Shown here piece by piece: positions 34,197 through 46,976 of a stretch of DNA of 64,000 bases. The translations under genes and the position numbers were made by a program. Source of the DNA: Scalesia atractyloides (lineage: Eukaryota; Streptophyta; Magnoliopsida; Asterales; Asteraceae); NCBI GenBank assembly GCA_947069175.1, contig CAMTDV010000017.1, positions 37,643,126 to 37,707,125 of the forward strand. Direction: 5' to 3'. Each line of letters begins with the position of its first letter. Position 1 is the stretch's first letter. Under the pieces are notes generated by a model, which ran no database searches, had not been told where the DNA came from, and saw only the letters and a program-made list of their open reading frames with translations.

Positions 34197-35400
34197 GGTT
34201 TGGTCGCAACGAATACTCTATACATGAATCTTACGACTAAGTGCATCGGCCACGACATTCCCCTTACCAGGGTGGTAACGAATATCACAGTCATAGTCGT
34301 TTAACAATTCTATCCAACGATGTTGATGCATGTTGAGTTCCTTTTGATCAAAGATATGTTGAAGGCTCTTATGGTCGGTGAAGACCGTACACTTAGTACC
34401 GTAAAGGTAGTGTCGCTAAATCTTTAATGCAAAAACAACTGCACCAAATTCAAAGTCGTGCGTAGTATAGTTTTTCTCATGTATTTTAAGTTGTCTTTAC
34501 GCGTCAGCGATGACCTTGTCCGTTGCATAAGAACACAACCAAGACCTTGGTTTGAAGCATCTCAATACATGAAGAAATCGTCGTTTCCATCGGGAAGGGT
34601 AAGGATAGGATCATTACAAAGCATGTCCTTGAGAGTTTCGAAAGACTCCTCTTGTTCGGGACTCCAAACAAAAGGTTTATCCTTTTGGGTCAAAGACGTT
34701 AAAGGAACGGCGATTTTGGAGAAGTTCGAGATGAAACGACGATAATACCCAGCTAGGCCAAGAAACGAACGAATTTCAGAAGGCGATTTCGGTACAATCC
34801 AATTCTTCACAGCTTCTATATTTACGGGGTCAACATGAATACGGAGTTCATTGACGGTGTGACCAAGGAATTGAACCTATTTTAGCCAAAATTCGGATTT
34901 GCAGAATTTGGCATAAAGACGTTCGGTAGCAAAAGCTGAAGGATAAGTTGCAAATGTCGCCCGTGTTCTTCTTTCGTCTTGAAGTAGATGAGAATATCGT
35001 CGATGAATATGATTACGAAACGATCGAGGAAAGGCTTACACACGTGGTTCATGAGATCCATGAACACCGTAGGCGCGTTAGACAAACCAAAAGGCATGAC
35101 CACGAACTCGTAGTGTCCATAACGTGTGCGAAATGCAGTTTTCGGTACATCTTCATCGAGAACTCGAAGTTGATGGTAGCCAGAACGAAGGTCGATCTTG
35201 GTGAAACACGTCGCACCTTGAAGCTGATCAAAGAGATCGTCAATGCGAGGAAGAGGATACTGGTTTTTGACTGTAAGCTTGTTCAGCCCACGGTAGTCGA
35301 TGCACATCCGAAATGATCCATCCTTCTTTTTAACGAATAGAATGGGAGTGCCCAAGGAGAAGTACTAGGGCGTATAAAGCCTTTATCAAGAAGTTCTTGA
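34197..35400 (-). pseudogene. gypsy-1 reverse transcriptase and RNase H
   Basis: Reverse transcriptase: MGTPILFVKKKDGSFRMCID, KIDLRSGYHQL and the catalytic FIDDILIY in 35355-34882. Connection: FLGLAGYYRRFISNFSKIA in 34810-34562. RNase H (34560-34200) keeps YHPGKGNVVADALSRK-like residues but is interrupted. The order protease, reverse transcriptase, RNase H, integrase is that of Ty3/gypsy. Confidence 0.85.
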
Positions 35401-36168
35401 AGCTGGCTCGATAGCTCTTGCATTTCTGAGGGTGCTAATCGATAGGGAGCTTTCGCAACAGGAGTTGCGCCAGGGATAAGATCAATACGAAAATCGACGG
35501 AACGAGGAGGCGGAGGACCAGGAAGATCCTCGGGGAAGACGTCAGAAAATTGACAAACGAGGAGAAAATCACTTATGCTTGGGCCCTTATCTTTCTTTTC
35601 CACAACATGGGCGAGAAAGGCAAAGTACTCCTTACGCAAGTACTTGTTCGCTTGAATACACGGCATAAGTTTGATACCTTTAGAAGATTTCTCGCCATAT
35701 ACGAGCAAAGAATCACCGAGAGGAAGAGGGAGACGAATGAATTTTTTCGAACAAACAACTTCGGCACGAACTCGCCTAAGCCAATCCATGCCTACTATGA
35801 TATCGAAACTACCCAATCTGCATAGGTATGAGGTCAATGGAGAACGTATGGTCGTTAAGAATCAAGGAACAGCCAGAAAGAATAGAATCAACAGAGATGG
35901 TTTTACCATTAGCGACTTCGACAGCGAAAGGATTAGGAAACTTGGAACGTTCGCACTTAAGTAAAGGTTCAAATTCGACAGACACAAAACTTTTATCGGC
36001 ACCAGTATCGAATAGACATGAAGCATAAATATGGTTGACAAGAAACATACCAGTGATGACGTTATTGGAGCTCTGAGCCTGGGCCGAGATAAGCATGAAA
36101 GCTCGTCCTTTAGCAGGCTGAGGCTGCTGCTGTTGTTGAAGTTGATGCTGTTGGTTGAGTTGAGGACA
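35401..36168 (-). pseudogene. gypsy-1 gag end and protease
   Basis: Retropepsin-type active site CLFDTGADKSFVS (about 36030-35990), then SIDLIPMQIG and GSFDIIVGMDWL (frame change near 35810), then PEDLPGPPPPRSVDFRIDLI leading into reverse transcriptase. On the right it starts with CPQLNQQ and a Gln-rich run, the tail of gag behind the zinc knuckle. There it is cut by the gypsy-2 LTR at 36169. Confidence 0.85.
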
Positions 36169-36840
36169 TGTGACACCCGGCTATTTAGGTTGTACCGTAC
36201 AAATGTAACATGTGTCATGAATGAACTAAAGGCTGTATTTGATTATTTATAATGTTTATATATGGTATTTGATGTGTTGGTAAATCCAAAGTTTGATAAA
36301 AATTATGTTGGCAATTTTAAGATAAACGCTTATCGGGTAACGGTTAAAATGCGAAACGAACGTTGGTGACCGCCCGATTAATGTTAAAATCCTAAAAATT
36401 GTCCGTAATGATAAAAATAACATATTTAATCATAATCGTGAGGAAAAATAATTTAAAACGCTAAGAAAACTCTATTTTTCAAGTTTAAGCGCGTACTGCG
36501 CGATACTACGCGTATCTGACATAATACTGTCAACACAGCCAGTTAAGGAAACTGATAATTATTATGGTAATACTTTGACAAGTTTATTTTTATATAATTA
36601 TAGAAATAAATTTAAACGCTTAAAATCCCTATTTTGTGAATTTAAGCGCGTACTACGCAACACAGTGCGCATACTACCAAATACCGACAACGTAGCCGGA
36701 CCAGGCAAATAAAATATTGATCACTAATATTTTAGTGAGTTTATTTTTATAGAGCATTGAAAATAATTTAAAACGTGTTAAAACGTGATTAAAACGCTAG
36801 ATAAAACACCTGGTATCCAGTTAAATACCAGTTTATGGCC

Positions 36841-36884
<44 letters not shown>

Positions 36885-37572
36885 ACGATATATATGTGTG
36901 CATTGATGGAGGTGGCGGCCAAAGAGGGCTCCCTCTCTCATCTCTCCTCCACTTGTTGGATCTAGGGCTTTGTGTAATGATTATGGGTTGCAAATCTTCC
37001 ATAAAATACTAATTCCAACACTCACAATATCGCTCTCACTCTCCCTCTTGAAACTCACGGCCGAAACACACACAAACACACACTACCATTTCAAAATTTC
37101 AAAGTTCTTGAATATTCAAGTTCATACAAACTTGTTTCAAGTCCATTTGAAGATCCAAGAGTATTTTCAAGGTGTTTCTAGCAAAGAACCAAGCTTCATA
37201 TCATCACTTTTGACAAAACCCACTAGAATCTTGAAGGTATAAAATAATTTCTTTAAAACAAGCTCTTGATTCATAGTGATGTTCGTGATAATGGAAGGTT
37301 TCTCTTGATTCTTGAGATATTTCACAAACTTGAAACTAAAACAAATGGGTTTTTGAACAAAATAAAATGGAAGTATATGTGTGTGTATATACATAGCCGT
37401 GGGTATGTATGTGTATATGCTAGAGATGAGTTTTGATTTTTGATTGATCCTTATTTGATATGATGTTGAAAGGTGATTGCATGCATAAACTAAAAGGTGT
37501 CATATAAGAAGATTCTTATGATTTGAAAAGAATGTTATAAAAAGTGGAATTTTGGAATCATATGTATGTATG

Positions 37573-37631
<59 letters not shown>

Positions 37632-38226
37632 ATGCATGCATGTGAAAATTAGATGTTAATTCATAAATATGTAGGATTTAGATTCTTACATTTATAATGT
37701 AAATGATTGGATGATGATAATATGAAGATGATGATGTTCTTGGATGAGTGAACATGAAATAAATGAATGTTTGATGTACTTAAGTTCATGCATGTTGATG
37801 ATGATATGATATACATGCATTAAGTGCTTGAACTTAGTCATGCATGTGGGTGTATGTACATAAAATGATGAATAAATTATGTTGTGATAAAAATAGTTTT
37901 AGATCAGATTATACACCTTGAAAATAAGGTTATTTAATGTGTTAAAGTGGTATGAAACTTGTCATGAAGTTTACTAGCTTTGCATGTTGTACTTAGTGTT
38001 TAAGGAGTTGTAAAATGTATGAAATCGCATGATTTATGTGACATACACAAAAACTGCACTAATCTGAATACAACCATCATTTTAATCAGTAAATAACATG
38101 TATTGTGTTAAAATATCAAGTCGTTTTGATTTGGGATGGTTATGGTAACGTTTGACTCAAAAGCATGCGGTAAAACGATAAAAATTTCCTTTTTAAGAGG
38201 TTTTTACGAAACTGTTTTAGATCAGT
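36169..38226 (+). repeat. gypsy-2 5' LTR, first part
   Basis: Homologous to 52683-53464. Contains a diverged tandem repeat of about 155 bp (36440-36780) whose units carry GAATTTAAGCGCGTACT, and microsatellites at 36846-36875 and 37567-37627. It is interrupted by copia C, with target duplication AACTA at 38227-38231. It continues at 47372 to about 47600. Confidence 0.8.
37567..37627. repeat. TA/GT compound microsatellite
   Basis: A short TATG/TA run followed by about 22 GT units. In the other gypsy-2 LTR this sits at the edge of the deletion. Confidence 0.95.
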
Positions 38227-38231
38227 AACTA

Positions 38232-38609
38232 CGTAGGACCGGTCCTGATAGTATAGGAACCAAGATTTGATATCTAATGTCCACAATAGCGGAAATATTA
38301 TGACATGATTACCAAATAACAAGAATTAATCAGTTAAACGTCAATTTTACTGATAAACTTCAAATCTGCAGTTTGACAGAGCTTCGCTACTCAGAGCACC
38401 AAAGTTACAAAATGACAAGACTCAAGCTAGCTATATATAATAGTGTAAGTTCGCTGGTGATGAGGTGAGTTCAGGCGAACTTGACATCTACAAACCATCT
38501 CAAGCGAACTTGTCTACCAAACACATAAATACTTGATTTTGCTAGCCTATTCACATCTAATCTACAGAGACTCGATATAAGACTAAGACATAGATATTCT
38601 GAACCAACA
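38232..38609 (-). repeat. copia C 3' LTR
   Basis: 378 bp. The terminal TG is mutated to CG. It holds fewer of the AAGTTCG/CGAACTT motifs than the 5' LTR, which carries an extra CAGGTTCGGCCGAACGTGAC copy. Confidence 0.85.
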
Positions 38610-38672
38610 GACTCCCCTTGGATATCGTCTTCGTTTTTTATCAGTCTTCAAACCTCTGTCTTCAATAAAACT

Positions 38673-40279
38673 TTAACGTGTACGACCAAAGAAGTTTTTA
38701 TACGGCTTCTTTCGTCTTTCCTGCGTTGGATCTGGCGTCTGATGAGTAGGTGGCACTTTAGTCATAAACTGGTACCTTCTGAGACTTGCCGCCCTACCTC
38801 TTTCATGTATCTCTTCGAGACGCTTTTCTTCCTTTAAAAATTCTACACGTTCAAGATCCCTCCAACTCGATTCCCACATCCTGCCAGAGTTAACTTCACG
38901 TGCATAGCATACATTCACGACCCTTTAATATTGCATTGCTTGTTCTTTTTCACGTTCTTCGAACACAATCTTGTTGTAGAACAAACACTTTATATATTCT
39001 CTCGAGCAATTTACTAGCCACATCGGGTCTAGTATCCTTATAGTTCTCCAAAGCCCTCTCATATCTTGAACTCCAAACATTTCAACTTTCTCCTTAGTAA
39101 TATCCAGATGATCTTCAAACCGTAGTACGATCACTGCTTCACAAGTATCGGATCAATCTGCCACCACTTAAACAAAGGATAAAAGTCTTGTTCAATCAGC
39201 ATCAAAGGCATGTTTCTCATCGCTCTCGGGCGTTTCATGATCAGCGTAATATCCTTCTCCCCAGGCTTCTTGTTTGTTTTGATACGACGTCCAGGGATGA
39301 AAGGCTTCCAATATTTAAAACCCTTTGTTGCTTCAAACTTGATCATTTTCCACAGTAATTGGTCGATAAACTTCATGTGGTATGTTACATTCCTTGTTTG
39401 AACAAGCTCTTCCACATCCCAGTAAGGTAGTGTCTTGAAATCCGCCAGATATTTGAAGTATTGAACTCCAAATTCCCGTTTGATGGCATACACATCAGCC
39501 CCTTAAATACCCCCAGCTTAGGATATCACCTAATGACACATCTTTATCTCTGGTAAACTTTCTTTCACGTGGCATCTCTTTAAACCAGGATTTCTTAGGT
39601 TGAGCGATCTCTTCCTTAGTCATTGGCTTCGGAACTTTTCCATCACGTATCGCTTCTTCGATCTTTTCCTTTAACATGTCTTCTTTAAGCTGCTTGCACA
39701 TTTCTTTAAAAGTTGGGAAACAATCTGTATTAGGACCAATGTACTTCTCAGCTTCATCCTTTTCTTCATCATTAGACCAATCTTCCACTATAACTCTGTT
39801 ATACTCATCAGCCTCATATCTTCGTTGATAATGATACTCGTTAGGCTCAAATGTATTCACGTTCAGAACTTGCTCTTCAAAATCAAAATGAAGTGATTAT
39901 GCATCAACGTCGATTAACTTTGCTATATCTTCTTTTGAATAGTTGTGCACAAACTCACCCTCTTCGACTTTGTGTTCGAGCATAAGTATCAATGGCTTTG
40001 TCGGGACTGCAGCAACAGGCTGTGTAGTAGTAATGGTGTTAGACATATCAATTTCCTTAGTTTGCCCTGACTCCCCCTGCGTCTGATCATCCATAGCATT
40101 CGCCTCATCGTTCAGAAGATTAGTGAAATCAAAGCTTTCATTCATTGTTGCATCAACCACCTTTATCCCTGTACCACTAGGATCATCATCAGTTCCTCCA
40201 TCATGGTTAGAATCATCTTTCGGATCATTAGTTGGTGGTTCCTCATCTTTTTCTTCATTTTCAGCTTCTTCATGATATT
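38673..40279 (-). pseudogene. copia C extra 3' ORF (N-terminus deleted)
   Basis: Pieces at 40295-39897 (acidic, NDEEKDEEPP-like, EFVHNYSKEDIAKLIDVDA), 39860-39495 (FEPNEYHYQRRYEADEYNRV, Lys/Glu-rich), 39493-39131 (MYAIKREFGVQYFKYLADFK, HMKFIDQLLWKMIKFEATKG), then 39134-38925 (DPMWLVNCSREYIKCLFYNK) and 38918-38673 (EVNSGRMWESSWRDLERVEF, ending near PYKNFFGRTR). A stop separates several pieces. There is no membrane segment. It is not obviously related to the extra ORF of copia B. It follows reverse transcriptase directly because of a deletion at about 40279. Function unknown. Confidence 0.65.
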
Positions 40280-40852
40280 TTCGAACTCTTTGCAAAGACT
40301 ATCATCCATTGAACCGAAGATGATATCATCCACATAGATTTGTACAATGATTAGCTGAGATCCGACTTCTCTGGTAAACAATGTACTATCCACTGTGCCT
40401 CTTGTAAAGTCGTTTCCAACAAGATGGTGTGATAACGTTTCGTACCAAGCTCTCGGGGCTTGGTGTAATCCGTATAAGGCTTTGTCTAGGAGATAAGCTT
40501 TGTTCTTGTTCAGCGGATCGACAAACCCTGGTGGTTGGCTGACGTACACTTGTTCTCGAAGTTTATTGTAGAGAAATGCAGATTTTACATCCAACTGGTA
40601 CACCTTAAAACCTTTCCAAGCTGCGAACGCAAGGAAAATGCGGATTCCCTCTTGTTGGTGGAAACCTTTGACAACCAACCGAGCTTTGTTTCTGACAATT
40701 ACACCCCGATTATCCCTTTTACACTTGAAGACCCACTTCGTATGTATAGCTTTTTGCTTCGGTGGTAAGTCTACAAGCCTCCAAACACCCAATTTTTCAA
40801 ACTGTAACAGTTCCTCTTGCATTGCTATCACCCTCGTCACCCATAGCTTCAT
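40280..40852 (-). pseudogene. copia C reverse transcriptase, truncated
   Basis: MQEELLQFEKLGVWRLVDLP, TKWVFKCKRD, ARLVVKGFHQQEGI, then directly RIFLAFAAWKG: the usual DYDEVFAPVAR block between them is missing (about 14 residues). QLDVKSAFLY, LYGLHQAPRAWYE and IYVDDIIFGS keep the catalytic Asp residues. The frame then leaves reverse transcriptase after CKEFENIMKK and enters the extra ORF. The thumb, connection and whole RNase H are deleted. Confidence 0.85.
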
Positions 40853-42590
40853 TTACAGTTTTTGGCTCTATTTGGGATATGAAACATGAATAGTAGCAGT
40901 AGTCTTGAGTAGGAGCAACTCGGGTGTAGAAACAACTAAGTGCTTTATTGATTTGGCTTTGTGTACGCACACCAGTTTGTAATTCACCAATGATATTTGT
41001 TGAAGGATGGTAAGAATATGATCGTGGCATTTCTTCGCTAGGAACATCAACTGAGCTTTGCTGATTTGAGATGTTTAGATCACTGTTCAATTCAACATTA
41101 AGAGCACTTGATGAAGCTTCGTTCTGATTTCTCGGACTAGCAGATTGATTCAACATGTTAGATATCTGCTCTACTTCTTCATCCGATGAGGATTCACCAT
41201 CAGCATCAAATGTCGGTGCTTCATCAGAGTCAGAATTTTGATTCTGAGGCATACTTGGCACTGTTGTAGCATTGTCTGGTTCGGAAGAATCATTCGATGG
41301 AGTTATAGACGGTGTTGCTTCTGCTTCAGAAATATTTTCAACTTGAACACAGCTATTACTAGGACCTGCTCCGGAAGACGAAGAATCCAACGTGGGTTGA
41401 TTAACCACAATTGGTCGAATGATTTGTTCCTAATTCGCCGACTGTTGAAGATAATATAGCGCTGCAATTTCTTCTTCAGCAGGTTCTTCGGCAAGTCGAA
41501 TGACTTCCAAAGATCTTGATAGTTGAACAGCCATGCGTCACCTCTTCTTTGAATAGGATCCGTATAGTTGAAGTAATCAACATGCTGTGCTTCAATTACC
41601 TTTCTTAACGAGGGAATATACACTCTTCGTAGCGGACTCGCATACCCGACAAAGAAACCATCAAGCGATTTGGCCCCGAATTCATCATCTTGATCAATAA
41701 TAGTACATGGCGCACCAAATGGCTCTAGAAACTTCAAGTTTGGTTTCTGTCGGTTGATCATTTCAAAACATTTCTTTTTTGATGGTTTGACAATTAAGAC
41801 CCTGTTTAGAGTGTAGCAAGCCGCTGCAACCGCCTCACTCCAAAAGTTTACTGGAAGTTTCAAATCTACAAGCATGGTTCTTGCTGTTTCGATTAAAGTT
41901 CTGTTCTTCCTTTTAGCTACACCGTTTTGTTGCGGAGTGTTGGGTGCACTGAATTCGTGTAGAATTCCCTTGGCGTTGCAAATCTTTCATCTCATTACTC
42001 TTGAATTCCGTGCCGTTGTCACTGCGGATTCGTCTTACAGGGAGATGATATAAATTTTCGAGTTTCTTGAAAAGAATCACCAAATTATCAAATGTTTCAT
42101 CTTTTGATTCTTGGAAGAAAATCCATGAATAACGCGAATAGTCATCTGTGACAACTAACCAGTACAAGTCTCCTGAAATACTTCGGACATTCACAGGACC
42201 AAATAAATCCATATGGAGACGTTCAAGCGGCAGCTTAATAGAATTCAAAATCTTCTTCGGATGTGAATTTTTTATCTGCTCCCCCTTTTTACATTCTAGA
42301 CAGTGATCAGTCATATGGAAGCTCCGAAGATTCACACCCTCAACCAGATCATTATGTACCAGAAAATTCATTGTACGTAAATGAATGTGCCCCATTTTCT
42401 GATGCCAAAGAATAGAATCTTTCTCTGTAGCTTTCGTCACAAAACATTGAGCTGATTTTGATGATGTGGTAGCGACGCCCATATCTAAGACATATAGATC
42501 ATTCTCGCACAGTGCTCGCATCAGAATCCAATCATCACGTATTTTAAAACCCGGCTTCAGAATAATACACTCTTTGTCATTGAAATGCAC
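40797..42590 (-). pseudogene. copia C integrase and linker
   Basis: GAG-pre-integrase: LWHQKMGHIHLRTMNFL...HCLECKKGEQ (zinc-binding His/Cys). Core: RLHMDLFGPV, VVTDDYSRYSW, RSDNGTEFKSNEM (42590-41913). A frameshift near 41975 removes the Glu block from this frame. MLVDLKLPVNFWSEAVAAAC and FLEPFGAPC follow (41875-41600). The Ser/Asn/Gln-rich linker (41408-40860) leads to reverse transcriptase. Confidence 0.85.
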
Positions 42591-42599
42591 TGTGAACTG

Positions 42600-42900
42600 T
42601 TTGTCACAAATCTGCGATATGCTCTATTGATTGTTTTCCAGCTCTGCAATGTAGTTCACGCGATCAAATGATACTACGCCATTGGAAAGTTTTCCTTCGG
42701 CGACTATCCTTCCACCCTGATTACCGGCAAATCCACCATATCCGCCATTAATAGCTTTTATGTCGAACAAAAGAGCTTTCATTCCCGTCATATGTCTGGA
42801 CGCTCCATATCCAAAATCCACTTTGAAAGAACGGATCTTTGGAGCCCCTGCACATATTAAAATCAAGTTAAACAGCGCGACCCAAGCCTTCTTGGTCTTG
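42600..42900 (-). pseudogene. copia C protease
   Basis: FKVDFGYGASRHMTGMK, where copia elements have VDSGAS: the catalytic Asp is present but the Ser-Gly after it is altered and two residues are inserted. GGFAGNQGG and LSNGVVSFD follow. A stop at about 42622 separates it from integrase. Likely inactive. Confidence 0.75.
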
Positions 42901-43117
42901 GGTTTGGGATAAAAAGCTTGGTAATCTTTCTCATAATCTCCATCTAAGTCTCCACTGTCAGTTACTTTTCAAAGTTCACTTTCTTCTTATCTTTTGTTGA
43001 TTTGACAGTTTCGGTTTGGATCTCAGATTTTGATTCTTTCTTGTTATCAGTCTTAACAAGCTCAGACTTGATAACCTCAGATGTTGACTTTTTTCTTAGC
43101 AATCTAGGCTTGTGATT

Positions 43118-46100
43118 TTATGTTTGCCTTTTCGATGTAAAACTTGTTTTCGTTTGCCCTGTAAGTTTCACCTTTTCGAAAGTCGAGTTTTCAAATTTCT
43201 TTTCAGTTCTTGGTTTAACATTAGGTTTTGATTCATTTCTTTTCAAAATCATTACAGGTTTTACAAACTGTGGTTGCTTTGGTTTTACAACATCTGAACT
43301 TTCTTTCCTTCGAAGATAGGCCGGCTTAGATTTCGGACACTTGCGTGCAATATGACCAACTTCATTGTACTTGAAGCAAGTCCGATTATCATGTGAGTGT
43401 CCACTAGTGGATTTTACACCCCTTGTGGCTGTCTCCTCTTGAACCGTCTTCGTCCCATAAACAAATTTCATGTTTTTATCTTTGTACTCGTGAAATGGTG
43501 ACATTTTCTTAACCAGTTCTTCTTCCACATCTAAACCCAGCCCAGCTCTCCGGTTTTCCGGATGATCACCACCATTTCTCCGGTAGTTATTATAGTTCCT
43601 TTTGGGTTTAGAATAGAATTTCTTTTCATTCTTCTCCAGGTCCTCTGATGTAACTTCAACCAGTTTGAACAGTTTATCCAATTGATCTTCTTTGACATTC
43701 CGAATCGGAAAACTGTCATCAAAGTATAATCTATCAGATTCCTTAACCTTGTACATGACAACGTTAAGATCATCACATACATCATCTTCAGATGATGTAT
43801 CGTCATCTTCGGATTTTGTGTTAGAACTGTTCAAACTCGAGGTGGCCATCATCAGAATCATTCAGAACATTTTCAACCACATTTTTAACCACCGCATTAC
43901 TGTCATCATTTGATTTAGTATAGATTACGTCAACGTTCTCCGGCAACTCATTTTCTTTTCAGATAATAACTCAATGTCGAGTGCCTTATCCATCCCATCA
44001 GCAGTTTTGCGACAATATTTCTCGCATAGGGTGGTGGAACATTGCTGTATTCTCTACCATTTTTCTTTTTAGACTTTTTATCATTTTCTTTCGACGAAAT
44101 CGTAGGAAGAATATGATCGATGACATAAGCGGTAGTTGTGTAACTTCTTAAAAGTTGTTGAACACGTTCTGTTTCAATTTTCATGTCCTTGATTGTTGTT
44201 TAGTTTCTACAATGTCTTAATGTAAACATTTATTGCTTTTTGTTTATCCATCACCGTTCCTTTTAACATCCTCACAGTATCGTGTTGTTCAATATTATTT
44301 CTGTCGAGCCTGCCATAATCATCTTTCATTTTGTCATACGCTTCCTTCATTGTACGATAATCGTATTTGAAATGTTCGTTATGTACATTGAGTTCATCGA
44401 TGATTTGTGATTTTTCGGCACATTTAGCACATGGGTCGGTACATTTTGTGCAAGGTTTCTCTACCTCCACAATTTGCACTTTGACAACTTCCTTTTCGAC
44501 TATCTTTACCTCTGGACCTACTTTGGGTAGATTCGCCTTCATTGCTTTATTGGCAATGTCCATGAGGTTTTCAGCATTCACTTCTTGAGCAACAGCACTA
44601 ACTTCTTCTTCAATCAATTTTTCCTTGACCACATGCTCCTGAGAACTTCCATCAAAATTACTTGCAAAACTAAAAGTTGGGTTAGTAGATAAAATGCCTT
44701 GTGTCTTCATGTGAAGATAAGTTTCCTCTTCTTCTTGTTGTTGCAGATATTGTTCAAGTAGAACATTCTCTAGAGCTGCTTCCTCAGCATATGTATCTTC
44801 GACAATTTCAGCCATCAAAGCCCCACCTGTCTTCTTTCCAATATAAAAGTTCCAATCAAAACCATCATCTTCGTTGGTAGCAACCATCGCCTTCTCGGTA
44901 TTGTTGGATGGTTTTTCTTGAATATCAACTTGAGTCTTCTTTGGAAATGGTTTGTACTGAAGAGACTTTTTGTAATAATCACTTCCACTTCCGAACGGAC
45001 TCTGATTACCGCTTGCCTCAGCATTCTTACACTCTCTCTTGAAATGCCCCTTCTGTCGTCAACTGAAACAAGTGACCTTTGATTTGTCGAACCCTAGCTT
45101 GTTGCTTGAATTTCTGATATCTCGGCCTGTGAGCGTAACAAACTTTGTCACCCTTCGAATGATAGAAGCTAAAGACCATTTTATATCCATCAGTTCAAGT
45201 TATTCTTCGTCCACCTGATCGTAATCTTTTGCGGTCATTTCTGGATTCCCAATTTTCCCGGCCACCAGACTTTCATACGATTCTAGAACTGTAGCGAGAA
45301 GTGTCATGTCTTGCTTAGCAACTTGCTCAGAAACAACATTGTTTAAGTTGACAGCAATGTTACATTTGTACACATTCGGATCAGCATTCGTTTGTTGATT
45401 CTGATTAGCTTAACTCTAATATGAATTTGACCCTGTGCTTGAAAAAGAAGAACTCTGTGGACTTTGATCATATTGAGGATATGATTGATTTTGATTATGT
45501 GGCGAAGAATTCATGTTTGCATTGAATGCTGTTTGAATCTTTGGGCTTGAAATGTTGTCTTGCATTTCGTTCTTGTAATATAGACCAACATCTTGAACAA
45601 TGTTAGCATTCTTCGAGTTTGCAATCTTTAGAAGTTCCATCTCATGACCTTCAAGTTTCTCGATGAATGTAGCCAGCTTGAAGAATTCCCAGTTGTGACT
45701 TTCTTTCAATACCATGAGATAGGTAGTCCATTCTCCGTCAGGTAACGCATCAGCAAGCTTGTCGATGTACTCTGGTTCTGTCTTCTCAAGACCGTGTCTC
45801 CTCATTTGGACCTTCAGATGACAAACCGTTCAATCATCTGTTTCATTGTCTCGCCCTTCAACATGGTAAAAATGTTGAATCCTTCAAGATAAGAGCTTTT
45901 TTTACTATTGATCATCTCTGCGCTTCCTTGGTATTTCTTTTGCAGTGATAACCATAGTTCTCTCGCAGTCGTGTATTCGGGCAACAAGATCAAAATATCA
46001 TCTTTAACGGATTGTATAATGGGACTTATCATCTTTTTCTCAATAATGCACTCATCTTTTTGTATTATGGAGTACTTGTACTTCTCCAGAACTTGTTGAT

Positions 46101-46320
46101 TTTCGTCTAACGGAACGACATAACCTCCCTCAATAGCCACCCAGCATTGGAAATGCATGGCTTTTACCCAATAACTGAACTTCTCCTTGCATCCCTCGTA
46201 CTCGTCCATACTCATTAACTTCGGAGGTTTGACGGATGTGCCCATTTCGTTGTCAACGTCGACTTGTTGTATTAGCATTGGATGTACCCACTCCTGACAT
46301 AAATGCTCTCTGAAGATCAT
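43118..46320 (-). pseudogene. copia C gag
   Basis: N-terminal DUF4219/UBN2-like region: PPKLMSMDEYEGCKEKFSYW, DECIIEKKM (46320-45814), then ETMKQMIERF and MRRHGLEKTEPEYIDKLADAL (45805-45416). The first zinc knuckle at about 45075-45030 reads CFS-stop-RQKGHFKREC: its second Cys is now TGA (45059-45061). A long Glu/Lys region follows, with CTKCTDPCAKC and coiled coil (44887-44207). A second knuckle near 43380-43340 is CFKYNEVGHIARKC, again with the second Cys lost (Tyr). At over 1000 codons this is a long copia gag. Frameshifts near 45810, 45000, 44200 and 43900. Confidence 0.8.
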
Positions 46321-46379
46321 CCATCGCGAATATCAACACACGCGCTGAAAACACGTTCAAACTTTGAAAATGATTAGTC

Positions 46380-46725
46380 TTGCTACAAGTTCGATCAAAC
46401 TTGTAATTGATGAATGAAGAATTTCAGTTTTTACACACAAGTTCGGTCGAACTTATGTGTTTTGATTTGAAAAGATCCTGAGTTATCTTCGAGCGAACTT
46501 AAGGTTGAGAAATTGAAGACTCTTTGCAAGTTCGAGCGAACTTAGTATGAATTACTTTATTGTTATCATGTTCGAGCGAACTTGATAAAGAATCAATGAA
46601 AATCAAGTAAGTTCGAGCGAACTTAACAGAAATTCTCTCAAAAACTCTCAAGTTCGAGCGAACTTGATAGAAAATCACTCAGAAAGTGAGTTTCTACGTC
46701 AAGTTTGGCCAAACTTGACTTATAA
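46380..46725. promoter_or_regulatory. Palindrome cluster in the copia C leader
   Basis: Eight copies of an AAGTTCG-NN-CGAACTT dyad, perfect or nearly so, at about 46388, 46438, 46486, 46527, 46569, 46608, 46649 and 46700, spaced about 40 bp. They lie between PBS and gag. The last is AAGTTTGGCCAAACTT, a full palindrome variant. Confidence 0.8.
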
Positions 46726-46962
46726 GTTCGATCATGAAGGTTTTCTCAAACATGGTTTTTGCAACAATTTTGTATCAATTCGTTTGATTTTGATCTCAAA
46801 ATCTCAGGGGTTTATCTATGATGTATTTAACATGACATATTCAAATTTGGACAGAATTTGCCCGTAAATTCTTCATTTTAGTGTAAAAGTTAAGAAAATA
46901 AGAAGAATGGAGTAGAATTAGAGATGTTCTTGTCTTGATATCAATCAAATCAGGCTATTCTA

Positions 46963-46974
46963 GCTCTGATACCA
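46963..46974 (-). promoter_or_regulatory. copia C primer-binding site
   Basis: Plus GCTCTGATACCA, two bases from the 5' LTR. Confidence 0.85.
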
Positions 46975-46976
46975 GT

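Noticed and set aside
34948..35316. Plus-strand frame of 122 codons
   Set aside because: Antisense shadow of gypsy-1 reverse transcriptase.
36164..36168. GGACA as target duplication of gypsy-2
   Set aside because: I could not find GGACA at a plausible right end between 58.9 and 59.8 kb. The right edge is eroded.
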